Assembly (NCBI RefSeq): GCF_019649055.1
Contig: NW_026570265.1
Coordinates: 434,001-498,000 of the forward strand
Length of the DNA stretch: 64,000 nt
Source of the DNA: Paramacrobiotus metropolitanus
Lineage: Eukaryota > Tardigrada > Eutardigrada > Parachela > Macrobiotidae
Direction: 5' to 3'
The notes under the pieces were generated by a model. The model was not told the origin of the DNA, ran no database searches, and worked only from the letters and a program-made list of their open reading frames with translations. Below, piece after piece: positions 24,125 to 35,348 of the stretch. Position 1 is the stretch's first letter. Each line of letters begins with the position of its first letter. The position numbers and the translations under genes are program-made.

Positions 24125-24987
24125 GCTGCCCACCGCCGACCTCGGTCGATCTTCAAATTACTGTATCCAAATGGCAAAAACAGCACCTGAATGCAGACCT
24201 CGTTAAACTTACTACAAGTAGATGGACCCAGCAAATAAAAATTTAAGTGTCTTATGGTTGGAATTTCACTGCCCCCGTGGACTTCAGGTTGAATATTCTC
24301 AAATATTTAATTGCATACCTTCCCAGTCTCCCAGATAAACAATCACTCGTTAAAGCAGTATATCGGAAAACCCGAATAAGTTCGCCGAAAGCGTGTGGAT
24401 GACAACTCCTGCAGTCTTATCGGGTCGAAGAGCAGCAGCAATATGTCCTCTAGCAACTTGGCATCAAAAGTTCAAGAGGCAAAGGGGGCCACAGTAAATA
24501 GAGGTCGGAAGAATTGGTATTTAAATCTAAGGTGTTGAAAACGGAGATCTTCCGCGTCTTCCGACCAAAATACACAAAACTGCACGGAGTGAAGTAGAGA
24601 ATTAATTTTGACTTGCGGAAAGCTCACGTCAATTATATAGCCATTGAGTTAACCGCCTTCCGTAAGCGGCTGCTGTTTACTTTTTATCATTGTCGCTTCA
24701 AAAGTAAGTACGAGATGAAATGAAATTACCAAATGAAATTTTTGATAAGTACTTAATTTACTTAAATTTTTATTTACAATGCTTTTCTTTTTTTCAAGAA
24801 TAATTGTTGGATATTTCTTTCTCTGTTGAGTCTGTTCTGTTAAATAGTTTTGAATACTGTTTTCAAGAAGTGTACGTATAATTTCACGACTCATTTACTG
24901 AGTCTGTACTTGCTGAGACTATTCAAAATTCCTTTTGTTTTCTTGAGTCGTAACAGGGGAAGAACATCCCGTCACAACCGGTGCAAT
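24125..24987. other. Divergent intergenic region NSA2/TSEN34, no clear gene
   Basis: It should carry both promoters. On the minus strand near 24340-24470 there is a short coding-like stretch (DILLLLFDPIRLQEL), but no splice partners or start were found, so it is not called. Confidence 0.4.
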
Positions 24988-26620
24988 ATGAATGAAACAC
25001 CACAGGGAATGGTCCAGCTGCTTGAAAGGGAAGATTCGAACAGTTTTCAGTCGCAGGCACAGCCAGCGAATGATCCAGTGGAGTCCACGATGAAAAAAAT
25101 CACGATAAGTGTTGGCGATGCAGGAACATTGCATGTGTGGAACCATGATGGTGACTTTTCCTTACAATTAGCTACCGTATCTTTTACGCTCTGTGTTTTT
25201 CTTATAATGGACCCGTTATAATATAATGGACCCGTTATATTTATCAGAAGCTTTCTTTTCAGACGTGATTATGATGCAGAAGAAATACCATGTCATGGGA
25301 AACGCTGTTGGATGCTTTGCCAAAACTCCTTTGCAGGACGTCTTCACATCTCTGCCTGTACGTTTAACATCTGCTGAAGCCGCATATCTACGTGATATAA
25401 GAGCCGCAAGATTCGTGAGGGAAGCTGAATTAACAGCGGCGCCCACAGAAGCCCAGGCAGAATTATTTCACGCACACCGACAACGGCAGTACATTGATCA
25501 GGTAAGTTATTTATTTTGGTGGTTTACATTTTCTGTAAGGCATATGTTATAGTTCAGTTGTTTTTGCTATGGTTCTTATTATCAGCCTAAAATTTTATCA
25601 TTGGTTCGCGAAGATATCATTTTGTCGGTCTTCATTTTTCGCCGCTTAGGTTGAATCTTAAATTCTTAATCGTAGTTCACTTTATGAAATTTGTATGTGT
25701 CTTTTCATAGGTTTTTGTTTTAGGTTCAAATACTCGCACAAAATCGTATAGCCGAAATCGAGTCAAAACGGGATAAAATATTTGCTGGCAAAATCTCTAA
25801 AATGCGAGCAGATGCACTGGCTAAGGGAATCACGCTACCGGCTGATGAGGAGGAAATTTGGAAAATAATGCGAGATGAACTGCTTAGTCGACCAGTTACG
25901 CACGACGGACATGTCAAACTGGAATTACCTTTACGGTCGTGGAGGACCGGCATGCAGATGTTAAAATTGCCGGAATGCGAATTTTCGTATCCCGAATCCC
26001 ATGAAGAGAAAATCTACTATGCGGCTTATTTTAAGTTGATGCTGGCGGGATTTTGGACAACATCGGGAGTGAAATATGGTGGTGATCTTTTGCTTTATGA
26101 AGGTAAATACAATTTTTGTGTTTGAACTTTGCATTAGGATTTGTAATTTTTTTATGATTTTATTTCTAACTGCCACGTGTACAAATACTGTGATTTCACT
26201 CCACTGGCTCAAGTGTGCAGATATTGTAATCTTACTTCATTGGCTCAAAATTTTTCAATAGGATGAGTTTTTCTAGCTATTTTCTTTGTTGTGGGGCCAT
26301 GACCATTATCGTTATCCATCGCTTCATTTACGTATAGGATACCTACCTACGTCCATGAGATTCACTGTGCTGTACAGTGTCTGTGTAGATATTAGATACT
26401 TTTATAGTTCAGAAACAGTTTTGAAATTTCAGGTGATGTTCACGTAAAGCATTCGGTGTGCATTGTAAAAATTGTGGAAGATAGCAAGGAGACATCACTG
26501 GAAGAGATTTTACGACTGGGACGAGTGGCTACATCATGTCATAAAGCCGTGCTTTGGGCATCAGTTGATAACAATTACGACGTTAATTTTACATGCAGCA
26601 AATGGGCACTGATGAAATGA
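24988..26620 (+). CDS. TSEN34: tRNA-splicing endonuclease subunit Sen34
   Basis: Four exons: 24988-25150, 25263-25501, 25724-26102, 26433-26620; phase-consistent, 322 aa (human 310). The N-terminal domain (TLHVWNHDDVIMMQKKYH, GNAVGCFAKTPLQDV) matches the Sen34 N-domain. A charged linker follows (ESKRDKIFAGKISKM), then the C-terminal nuclease domain: KYGGDLLLYEGDVHVKHS and LGRVATSCHKAVLW. These supply the catalytic triad seen in this family: Tyr in GGDLLLY, His in VKHS, Lys in SCHKA. With TSEN2, TSEN15 and TSEN54 it cuts introns from pre-tRNAs; Sen34 makes the 3' splice-site cut. The chosen ATG (24988) follows a long open upstream frame; a start at 24850 in the same frame is possible but less likely. 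Confidence 0.94.
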
Positions 26621-27085
26621 GAACCGATGCACCTTCACTTATCGATGTATCGACTTTCACAGCTTACCTACCTGATACAAAAAATCTGTGATAATCTCTG
26701 TTGTTTTGATAATAAAAACACTGGGAAATCTTTTGGTAGATTAAATATCTTACGTCATAGTTTCCACATGACCAACTGCAAGAGCAAAACTGTTGGGAGT
26801 TGCAACCACTACATTGAGTCTGTGCCACAATCCAAGTACAAATACAAAAATAGTCCATTTTAAAAATTTGAAAGCTTTCGGCTTAATAGATGTACGGTAC
26901 TTTGAGGCAGGATAAAAACACCGACATCATGCAAAAGGCAGTGCACGATACGCAATTTGTTTGGAGATATGGCTGCGAAAAAGCTTACTAGAAATTCCAA
27001 GACGAGTTGTTCGTCGGGCTTGATCTGTCGAACGTTGTGCTGCAGAGCGCTTATACGCGCAATTATGCCTAACATTGCGCCAACT
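26621..27085. other. Convergent intergenic region, no gene seen
   Basis: 3' ends of TSEN34 and the MetX-like gene. Nothing with coding character was found. Confidence 0.5.
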
Positions 27086-28865
27086 TTAATAATACGGGAA
27101 AGGCGATATAGTATTTCTCTGCACTTTCTCTGCCATGGTGGTTTCCAGGAATCCCTAAAAAAAGCATGTGAAATGTGCACGAATTTTACAGAAACAGAAA
27201 AACAGCTCTGCAAACCTTCACAGCAGTGCCGACACCATGGACATCCAATAAAAACGTGTCATGGCCATACAACGAAGGCAACTCGTAATACGTAGTCGGT
27301 GTCCCATTTTCAACCAGTTGATGTGCCAGCTCCCGTTGTTGCCAAACCGGAAACAGTGCATCTGTCACTACGCCGATAATTAGTGTGGGCACTTTGATCC
27401 GTGCAAGATCTGCATTGGACAGCTCAAATAAATCCATGGCCTTGGAAATGTACAACAATGTATTCGGATCCAGCATGGACGCGCCACGTTCGCCTTGGTG
27501 GTCGATGTACTGCTCAATCAAGAAAGTCGGACATAAACTGATCGTTGCTCCTTCAATCATTTTTCTCCCGAAGCGCTGACGCCATTCCGGCCCGCTGCGA
27601 TAACTGATTGTTGCAATCTCGCGAGCAGTTTTCATACCGTGAAACGGCAACTGATTTCCTGGAAATCAACCATAATAAGAAAATTACGAAGATTTTATAA
27701 GTCAAACTACTGACTACTACTTTTATAAGTCAAACTACTCAGTATTATGTGCGCATTAGAGCGTTCTGGTGGCACTTAATCTTGTGTAAAGTTACTAAAG
27801 CTGTAAACGCGGTACATGAAACACTTTTCCCAAATTATTTTGTTCAGTGTGATTAACGACTATTGATGACTATCTGTGTCTATTACGTGAATAAATTAAC
27901 TGTACGGGTAACATCATGGGTAATTTGCAATAAATATTTACCGTAATAAAAACCGTTGTTCCAATTAGGATCCGTCATAATACACCGTCGCTGTAGATAG
28001 CGTGTGGCGATGCTGGCAGGATACGAATACTGACAAGCGGAAATGCTGATCAATCGGCCCATCCGTTCCGGATATAAAACAGCCGCTTGTGCCGAACACA
28101 TTCCGCCCAGTGACGATCCCACACAGGCGTGCAGCTTCTCAATCCCCAAAAAATCCAACAGGTGGAATTGGGCGCGCACTAAATCCTGCACACTTAGAAC
28201 CGGAAACGTCGTGCCGTACGGTTTACCCGTCAGAGGATTCTTACTGGATGGACCAGTCGATCCGTAGCAACTGCCGATGTGATTAGCGCAAATCACAAAA
28301 TACTTAGATGTGTTCACAGCGTTTTCTGGTCCAATAAATTCCTCCCACCAGCCCGGCTGCTGATTAGCGGAATGGCTGCGCGCGTGCGAACTGGCCGATA
28401 GGCCGGTGAAAATCAGAATTGCATTGGAGCGGTCAGGGTTCAATTCGCCCCATGTCTCGTAAGCTATCTGCAGCTGCGGAATAACGCCTTGGTTGTACTG
28501 GAAATTGAAAGGCTCCGAGTGACGAAAGACTTGGTAACCACTAACGATTTTCTCATAGTTAGGCTCTGGTCCCTGAACGTTTCTGAAAAGCGTGCACCGA
28601 TCGGAGTAGGATCAATGTACTGTATTTCACTCAAAGATGGTACTTACTTCGATAGCGTACAGGGGAATTCGGACACATTCCCACGAAAGATCTGAGCTTC
28701 TTCTAGCTCTGTCTTGGGCTGGCTTGAGCTGTGCCTCTTTGGCACGATGGTATAATTCAGTTTCTTCCCAGATACTGGCCACAAGCTTCGGGTAAACAGC
28801 GATGTCCAAGATGGCTGTGACAAGAGTTGTGTTACAACATAAGAACTCCTGGTAGATGCCATCAT
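27086..28865 (-). CDS. MetX-like (homoserine/serine O-acyltransferase family) alpha/beta hydrolase
   Basis: Four exons: 28865-28648, 28582-27942, 27658-27216, 27154-27086, phase-consistent, 456 aa. The acyltransferase fold of the homoserine O-acetyltransferase family is clear: oxyanion region TGLSASSHA, the signature NPLTGKPYGTTFP, nucleophile elbow VGSSLGGM (Ser), acid in VVTDALFP (Asp) and GHDTFL (His) near the C-terminus. Bacteria and fungi use such enzymes to make O-acetyl- or O-succinyl-homoserine, or O-acyl-serine, for sulfur amino-acid synthesis. The substrate here cannot be decided. The N-terminal roughly 40 residues (MMASTRSSYVVTQLL and on) are rich in Ser, Thr, Arg and Lys and poor in acids, like a mitochondrial presequence. 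Introns and normal composition argue that it is a resident nuclear gene, not contamination. A 19-bp direct repeat (27693-27711, 27721-27739) lies in intron 2. Confidence 0.9.
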
Positions 28866-29508
28866 AGATGTAGCTTTTACGACAGCGAAAGCGACTATCT
28901 CGTTAAGAAGGCTAAACACTGATTTTATGTATTTAACAAATAGTTTTTCCTGGCTGGCTCGCCTTCGCCTTCGTTAAAGATCTGAACATCCACACACGAA
29001 TGAGGAAACAGTGTCGGTTGGAACTGACAGAACGTTTTCAAATGCCATCAGTAGTAACGAGTACTACGAGTGCACAATAATATTATTGTGCACTCGTACT
29101 ACTTGTTAATTAATTTTGTCCTTTTTGTGGGACCGGAAACAGCTGATCAGTGATCACAGACTACGACTTCCGTGTAGTGGCCCCCAACAGGCGGTAACCA
29201 TGTGGCAGAATTTCTTATATTTCCGATTTGCTTCGCTTCGCAGAAGTGGCAAAAGTGAAAAGACTAATAAGTATAGCTCGTTTGTCAGTAAAGTATTTTT
29301 GGGTTTTGTTTCATATTTTGTTCGTAGTTTGTGGTGGGTTTTTGTTTTTTTCTGGGTTGTGGCGCATCGGATTTTAGTGCATTTCGTTCTTGCAAGAACA
29401 CTCTGAAGCTGCCCTCGTGATTGTGACCATCTCATGTAGCGTCGGTCGCTGTTTCCGATGATCTGAAAGTGGATTGTTATCGTTGTGTTGCGATCTTAGA
29501 ATTAGAAC
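28866..29508. other. Divergent promoter region MetX-like/EXOSC1
   Basis: Both genes start outward from this stretch, so it should contain two promoters. It contains the hairpin at 29056-29106. No other gene was seen. Confidence 0.5.
29056..29106. repeat. Hairpin / short palindrome
   Basis: TACGAGTGCACAATAAT is followed immediately by its reverse complement ATTATTGTGCACTCGTA, a 17-bp perfect stem with no loop, with weaker pairing beyond. It sits mid-way between two divergent genes, so it could be a protein-binding palindrome or a small repeat remnant. Confidence 0.75.
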
Positions 29509-30596
29509 ATGGAACACCAGCAGACAACATTGCGTGATCCGCCATCTGTGAAGCCCTCGTCCATGTCATTCCATAGAGTAACTGTTCCCCGTGACGGAAA
29601 AGTCCTCGTTCACAACGCTCAGTCGGTTGCACCTGGCGAAATCCTCGGATTTTGTGGGGCTTGTGTTAAGGGACTGTCAGGAACCTGGGTGGAGAGCCGG
29701 GTAATTCGCTCGGCCCTGCTGGGAACAGTTACTGTCAACTCTCGCCAAAACGAAAACGAACGCGTAATCGAAATTAACGTGTCCCGACGAACTGCTGAAA
29801 CCTCAAGCATTAACCAGCCTTCCTTAGCTTTTGGTAGGTGTTTGTCATTGTGTGCACAGTTTACTGTTACATTTAATTTACGATTAGTAATGTAACAATG
29901 TTCGCTGTTATTTAAAATTTACAGTTAGTGATTTTTTAAACTATTTTCTTCATATTTGTATTCAGTTTAGCCATAAACAAGCAACTCCAGATGCACCCGC
30001 AAGTTTTATCTTTAAATTATAATGAAGTGCATTCTGTGCATAAAAATTTTAATTGTCTTCGCGTTTTGTCCGATTATTTTTACTGTTTTCAGTGTTTTGA
30101 TTAGGTTTTCTTATCCTTGATTTGGATTTTTGCGTTCTTGCAGGTTTTGAACGTTGGTTCAGTGGTAGTTTGTCACGTCATTGTAATTTGTTAATCCTGC
30201 GTTTTAGGTGAAATTGTGATTGCGGAAGTTATGTCGGTGGATGTGTTGGAAGTGCATTGCATGATTCGAGTCGTCGGTGGTAAAGTGCTCGACAATCCTA
30301 TATCGGCAGTTATGCACATGGAAAATATCGAGCCTCTTAATCCACACCTGGTGGAATTGGAAGACCAGTTCGGCGCCAGAGATCTCATATTGGCCCGCAT
30401 CATGACACTTGATTCGCCCGTTCATTTGGATGTGGCTGGGGATTCCAAACTAGGTGTTGTCACCTCGTTTGGTCCAACCGGATGTCAGATGATCCCAGTT
30501 GGCGCGCACGAAATGATATGTCCGGATACATTTCGCAAATTTCACAAGCGACTTTCTACCGCAGTTTTACCTGTTGTGCTACCAGCAAGGAAATAA
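29509..30596 (+). CDS. EXOSC1: Exosome complex component CSL4
   Basis: Two exons: 29509-29833 and 30208-30596, 237 aa (human 195). The N-terminal domain has VTVPRDGKVLVHNAQSVAPG; the middle S1 RNA-binding domain has GEIVIAEVMSVDVLEVHCMI, the equivalent of the human V-G-A-I-V-T-C-K-V strand; the C-terminal zinc-ribbon-like region has GARDLILARIMTLDSP, LGVVTSFGPTGCQMIP and HEMICPD. CSL4 is one of three RNA-binding cap subunits of the nuclear and cytoplasmic RNA exosome. The N-terminus has a Ser/Pro-rich extension of about 30 residues compared with vertebrates. The zinc-ribbon Cys set is incomplete, as in other animal orthologues. Confidence 0.93.
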
Positions 30597-30898
30597 ATCA
30601 GCTTCGGTTGTTTGCAAAGTACGTAATATAACTGACAAACGCTTTAATACCGAAATTTTTTGCCTGTTCTGACATTCACTTGTAAAGCTCAAGCTGATAT
30701 AATATTATATTATCTCTTTGTGGAATTTTCAACATGGATCAAAAGAAATTCAGAACAACTTAACAATAAATTGTTAAAAACAGAAAACCGTACAAAACCG
30801 TATTTAGAAAAGTAAAAAAACAATGTCAAGGCACAAAAGGATAGTAATGTGGCCAAATGCAACGCTGAAGACGCCACATTACTCATTAAAATAAAAGT
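30597..30898. other. Convergent intergenic region, no gene seen
   Basis: Short 3' region between EXOSC1 and GMPPB. Confidence 0.5.
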
Positions 30899-32657
30899 TC
30901 ACATGATGATCTGTGGTTCTGTAACGGAAGTTTTAATTTCTTTGTGTGGCAAGACGAAGCCTCCATTGAGGTACAGTTCATCCTTAACGTTGACATCCTC
31001 TCCAAGAACACACACATTTTCCATGCGCACCCACCGTCCAATATCGCAGTTCCATCCAATTATACAATCATTGAGCATAGAATAGGCTTTGATTTTACTA
31101 CCTCCTAAAATTGTAGATCGATGTATTCGCACACCATCCTCAATCGTAACTTTGGGCCCGATCACAACATTCGGTCCGATGCGACAGTTCTGGCCAATTT
31201 TCGCGGTTTCATGCTAAAAAATCCCAATGAACATATTTCTGTTTTTGGTCATTCTTTCGCCACAATTATGCCATGGATGTCTCATGCAAATTTACCACCA
31301 AAACATTTCCGACAAACTGCGACCCGCTGGTAAGGCTTCCTTTATCTTTTTGACTAAGGGAATTCAGATAAAGGCACATTCCTGTGAGGAAATCTTTTGG
31401 TTGCCCAATGTCCATCCAATAACCTGTCAAGAACACGACAAAAAAAATATACTTGTTGCCGCCGTTGGCAAAATTAATTAGGTATTCTAATTCGATGCCG
31501 GTAGCCAGTTCTTCAAGCATTGCACCTTTTAATTCCATTGCGTACAACTGGCCTTCCTGTGCCATATTAGGAAACACGTCTTTTTCAATGGACGTCGGCT
31601 GCAGTTGTATCCGTTTAAGAATGCCCGGGCTGAAGATATACATTCCAGCGTTGATTTTATTGGATACATACTCCTGAGGTTTCTCCACGAAACTTCCAAT
31701 TCTGCCCACTTCATCGTAAATAACTACTCCGTATTTCGACGGCTCCGCAACTGTTGTCACCTATAACAGTATCCTTATCAAACACTACATTTACAGTACA
31801 CTAATACCGCACAGATGAAAAAAATTAGTAACAAACACGACAAAATACCAGATTTTCGAGTACATTGCGCCGACAACTGTTTTCGCTAGTCTTGTGCAAC
31901 TGATAAAATATTGACACTGACAGTTAAACTTCAAAGTACAAAAACTTTAGAAATAATCCGCAAGACCGCAACGTCCAACTTCAGTGGAATTCACTCTTTC
32001 TGCTCACCACTATCGTTCCCTCCTTTCCGTGATTTTTATGAAACTGTATCATATCTTTAAAGGGAAAGTCACAGATGACATCGCTGTTTAGGACGAAGAA
32101 CAAGTCGGCATCGCCGAGGTACTGACTGGCCAGAGCAATAGGCCCACCAGTTCCCAAAGGCTCCTCTTCCAGGGAATAAGTTATCTGAATTCCCAGCTGC
32201 AAAAATAATAACATTTAGATACTCGCTCCCTTTAACACTGTATGCCAGCGGGCAAGGTAATAGCTCACGAAAGGCTACTTAGTTTGCTTATTTTTTTACA
32301 ACTCAACAAGTGTTATAATATTACGCAGTTGAGCTCTCTCAATCGTTAACACTTCTTATGTTTCTTACCTTGTTACCTAGTTCCGACAACTCCTTCTCCA
32401 TCATCTCCGCGCGATAGCTCACGGCAAGAATAATATGGGTAACCCCAGCCTGAAACAACTTCGCTGTACGTTCGTCATAAATTGATCGCTGGTTCTGATC
32501 ATCTTAAGAAAAGTACATTTCGTCATACCTCGTGTAGGGCTTGAATCTGATGATAGAGCATGGGCTTGTTGCAAAATTCCACCAGAGGCTTTGGTCGGCT
32601 GAGAGTAAGTGGACGAAGGCGTGTTCCATAGCCGCCAACTAATATCAGAGCCTTCAT
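30899..32657 (-). CDS. GMPPB: Mannose-1-phosphate guanylyltransferase catalytic subunit beta
   Basis: Six exons: 32657-32529, 32449-32369, 32196-32008, 31760-31526, 31423-31296, 31213-30899; 358 aa (human 360). The nucleotidyltransferase N-domain has [20 protein letters not shown], then [24 protein letters not shown] and [20 protein letters not shown]. The C-terminal left-handed beta-hel repeats run from [15 protein letters not shown] to [13 protein letters not shown] and end [17 protein letters not shown]. It makes GDP-mannose from mannose-1-phosphate and GTP for glycosylation and GPI anchors, in complex with GMPPA. The match is to GMPPB (full signature loop, length, C-terminal IIM), not the regulatory alpha subunit. 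Confidence 0.97.
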
Positions 32658-33355
32658 GTTCAAGAATCGGCAATCAAAACAAGAGTGACAAGACCCAACA
32701 CAAGAGTGACAAGACCCAATAATCGTTCAGTACATATGCAAATCGAGGCAAATTAGTGGTCTCAGAAGTCCACCTGTCCGGGTTACAAATTCATAACACA
32801 GTAAGTAATACGGTAATACCATACAACCTTGGGAAACTCTTTACAAGCTTACAGAGTATGTGCTGCTGCAAATCTGCAGTAACAATATTGAAACGCAATC
32901 GCAATCTAAATTAGAAGAATACTGAAAATACTTCAATTCATCGTCAATACAATACGACATCTACGAATAGATTTCAAATTTCAATGTACAATACAATGTT
33001 TTTGTTTTGCAAACCAAGACACGTCTACTTTCCACGTCACACAGCATTCAACAAATGCGGTTGCATTTATTCAACCGGTGCTGCCAGCCTACCACGTTAC
33101 ACGATATGTACAAGTATACAATTGTAGATATATATAATGTATGTACTGTACGTACTATGAATTTCTCTGAAATATTACAGTATTGGATTAATTTTAGATC
33201 AGTTAATAATGACGTGTGAAAAGTATCGCTTCACCGAATACACTTCAAATAAAAATTTGTCAAGTCCCAATTAACTGACCAGTGAATCAATATTACAACT
33301 GTACTTGGTACAGAGTGCAGTACTGCAGAATCAGATACTGGTATTATAGACTCAA
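32658..33355. other. Intergenic, no gene seen
   Basis: Contains the GMPPB promoter and the direct repeat GAGTGACAAGACCCAA (about 32681 and 32704). The frames at 33007-33219 and 33282-33539 overlap AT-rich sequence or the following inverted repeat. Confidence 0.5.
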
Positions 33356-33521
33356 AGGCCTTGTCCCGAATTCAAAGCGAATCTCGTTATGGTACGGTTG
33401 CTCAACCGCACGAGGTGGCTGTATGCAGTGGCCACGCCTACAGATACGGTACGCGAAGCCACCTCGCGAGGTGGAGTTGCTGTATCGCAACGAGATTCGC
33501 TTTGAATTCGGGACGAGGCCT
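33356..33521. repeat. Foldback (inverted repeat) element with GC-rich core
   Basis: AGGCCTTGTCCCGAATTCAA to about 33390 is mirrored by 33490-33521 (one mismatch per arm start). The core carries further imperfect inverted pairs (CACGAGGTGGCT against AGCCACCTCG). Same plan as the elements at 1-332 and 5308-5834. No clear target duplication could be seen. It contains no gene. Confidence 0.8.
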
Positions 33522-34441
33522 AACTGTCTAACAGAGTAGTACTCGACTACTCGTATAATATCGAATAGATAGTAATTACTAAATTAGTAACCTTAAGTAC
33601 TCGTAACAATATTATTTATTGTATTGTATTTGTGGGGAGTTTAAAGTAAATAAAAGTAACTTCGGGCGTTAAAAAGTTGGTTTTTCAGAATAGGATGAGG
33701 TTTTTTTAAAGAAACGCTCCATACAGTTTCAGTCATTTTAACTAAACACAGCTTTGGGTTCGAATAAAACTTCTCAAAAGTCTGCCTGAATTGTTATTAC
33801 TTCCGCAAAATTTCAGTAAGCAATTTTAACATTTTAAAACAACCTAACCAAAGGACTATCCAAAAATTCAAAACCAAAAGGATTAGTTGCAGTTCAAAAG
33901 ACAATTTAGTGGCAAATGATATAAAATGAAATCGGCAAACATTTTGCCGGAAACGTGTAAAAGTCTGCACTCCGCAGTGACGTCATGCGCTATGCCTCTG
34001 CTACCGTGGCCGAATCAGAGGTTCCCATGGTTCTTTAATGCTACCATAGAAGTTAGACTGTTGACTGCTGAAAAGCATTGGTAATAAGAAATTTCAAAAT
34101 TAAATTGTACATTTTTGTGTAGCCATTTTTGAGTTTGTGGCACTTTCCATTGTTACTTGCTGCTTGTACTTATAAAAATTTTGTCGCACCACTTATACCC
34201 TTAACGTATTACATACTGCAGCTGCAGTCCAACCGCAGTAAGTCATAATAAATTTGAATTTCAATTATTCACCTACAAAACATTCATGTGAACAGTACTA
34301 TGTGAACATTCGCATAGTACTCAAGAGGAGTACTATGCGAATGTGCGATTACTGAAGCACAACTAAACTTACTAAAGTCATGGTAATTAATTTGAATTAC
34401 GTAAGATTTGGCAGACCGCGATAGAGCCTTTTCTTTTGCAG
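33522..34441. other. Intergenic region upstream of SPCS1, no gene seen
   Basis: AT-rich with two TACTCGTA octamers (33548, 33598) and the hairpin at 34307-34343. The run CCTTTTCTTTTGCAG immediately before the SPCS1 ATG looks like a splice acceptor, so a 5' UTR exon may lie here (a possible donor, TCATGGTAATT, is near 34380). Confidence 0.45.
34307..34343. repeat. 16-bp perfect hairpin upstream of SPCS1
   Basis: CATTCGCATAGTACTC (34307-34322) pairs perfectly with GAGTACTATGCGAATG (34328-34343) across a 5-nt loop. It lies about 100 bp before the SPCS1 start, possibly in its 5' UTR or promoter. Confidence 0.8.
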
Positions 34442-34762
34442 ATGGCGATTTTTCAGAAGCTGTTCGATTTGGTCTACATGGATTATGAAGGCCAGCGAAC
34501 ATCTGAATGGCTGTATCAGCGCATTGTCCTGGTTTTCGCCGTTGTCGGTTTCGTCGTGGGGTATTATTTCCAGATGTTCTCCTATACAGTGGGCTCCCTG
34601 GGCTTGGGCAGTGTGGTGGCGACACTGGTTTGCGGTCTACCATGGCCTTGCTATCGCAAGCATCCACTCAAATGGCAGCCAGTTTCCGATAGTGCAGCCG
34701 CTGATACAGTACCAGCGACTACGAGCTCTCATGGCGAAGGCAAGAAACGCAAGAATAAATAG
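34442..34762 (+). CDS. SPCS1: Signal peptidase complex subunit 1 (12 kDa)
   Basis: A 106-aa frame starting MAIFQKLFDLVYMDYEGQR. It shows the family features in order: the amphipathic start with MDYEGQ, a first membrane helix (IVLVFAVVGFVVGYYFQ), a short lumenal turn, a second helix (LGLGSVVATLVCGLPWP), then the hallmark PWPCYRKHPLKWQPV on the cytosolic side and a Lys-rich end. Human SPCS1 is 102 aa. It is a non-catalytic ER membrane subunit of signal peptidase. The ATG is preceded directly by an acceptor-like CTTTTGCAG, so the coding start may be the first codon of the second exon. Confidence 0.93.
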   Translation: MAIFQKLFDLVYMDYEGQRTSEWLYQRIVLVFAVVGFVVGYYFQMFSYTVGSLGLGSVVATLVCGLPWPCYRKHPLKWQPVSDSAAADTVPATTSSHGEGKKRKNK

Positions 34763-35348
34763 TGTAATTTACTCATGGATTTTGAATCTGCTAAAGATGC
34801 GCATTCCTGATACGCAATAGCGGATGGTTATCCACTTTGCAAATGTCACTTGAATTATCTTTATTCCCTGTATTTTTGTTTTCGCGAAGAGGGTTGCACT
34901 TTCAAATGTTTAACAATATCTGACCTGATCTTGAAAGGAGCATGTGAAAATCTAACTGATTATTGCTCGTGTTATTCCGTGAAAAACGTTTTTTTCGTTT
35001 TCCGCTGGCTTTTGTATGGCCGCTTGCAGGTTATGATTAGAACTTAGAAATATAACAAACATTTGAATGCTCAGTCACGTATCTGCGCCCGTGCTCTCTT
35101 TCGAATTTTGCATCACAACAAGGAGTAGAGTACGGCTCAAACGACATAATTCAATCGGGGCAGAAATCTCGGCTTTAAATAATCAACTATATTTACAACG
35201 ACAAAATAAAAAAAACTATAAATCACAACTCAAAATTACAATCCGGTGCAACTGCACCTGGAGTCTTCTGTGAGTACGGAATAGTTTTATCGTGGACTTT
35301 AAAATGGAAAATGACTCGCAATTAGCCACAAAGACCGTTTCGTTTTTC
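34763..35348. other. Convergent intergenic region, no gene seen
   Basis: 3' ends of SPCS1 and PPP1R21. Frames at 34850-35047 and 35067-35273 have no recognisable content. Confidence 0.5.

Noticed and set aside
29154-29435. Minus-strand frame upstream of EXOSC1
   Set aside because: Lies in the divergent promoter or 5' UTR region; composition reflects T-rich DNA and there is no family match.
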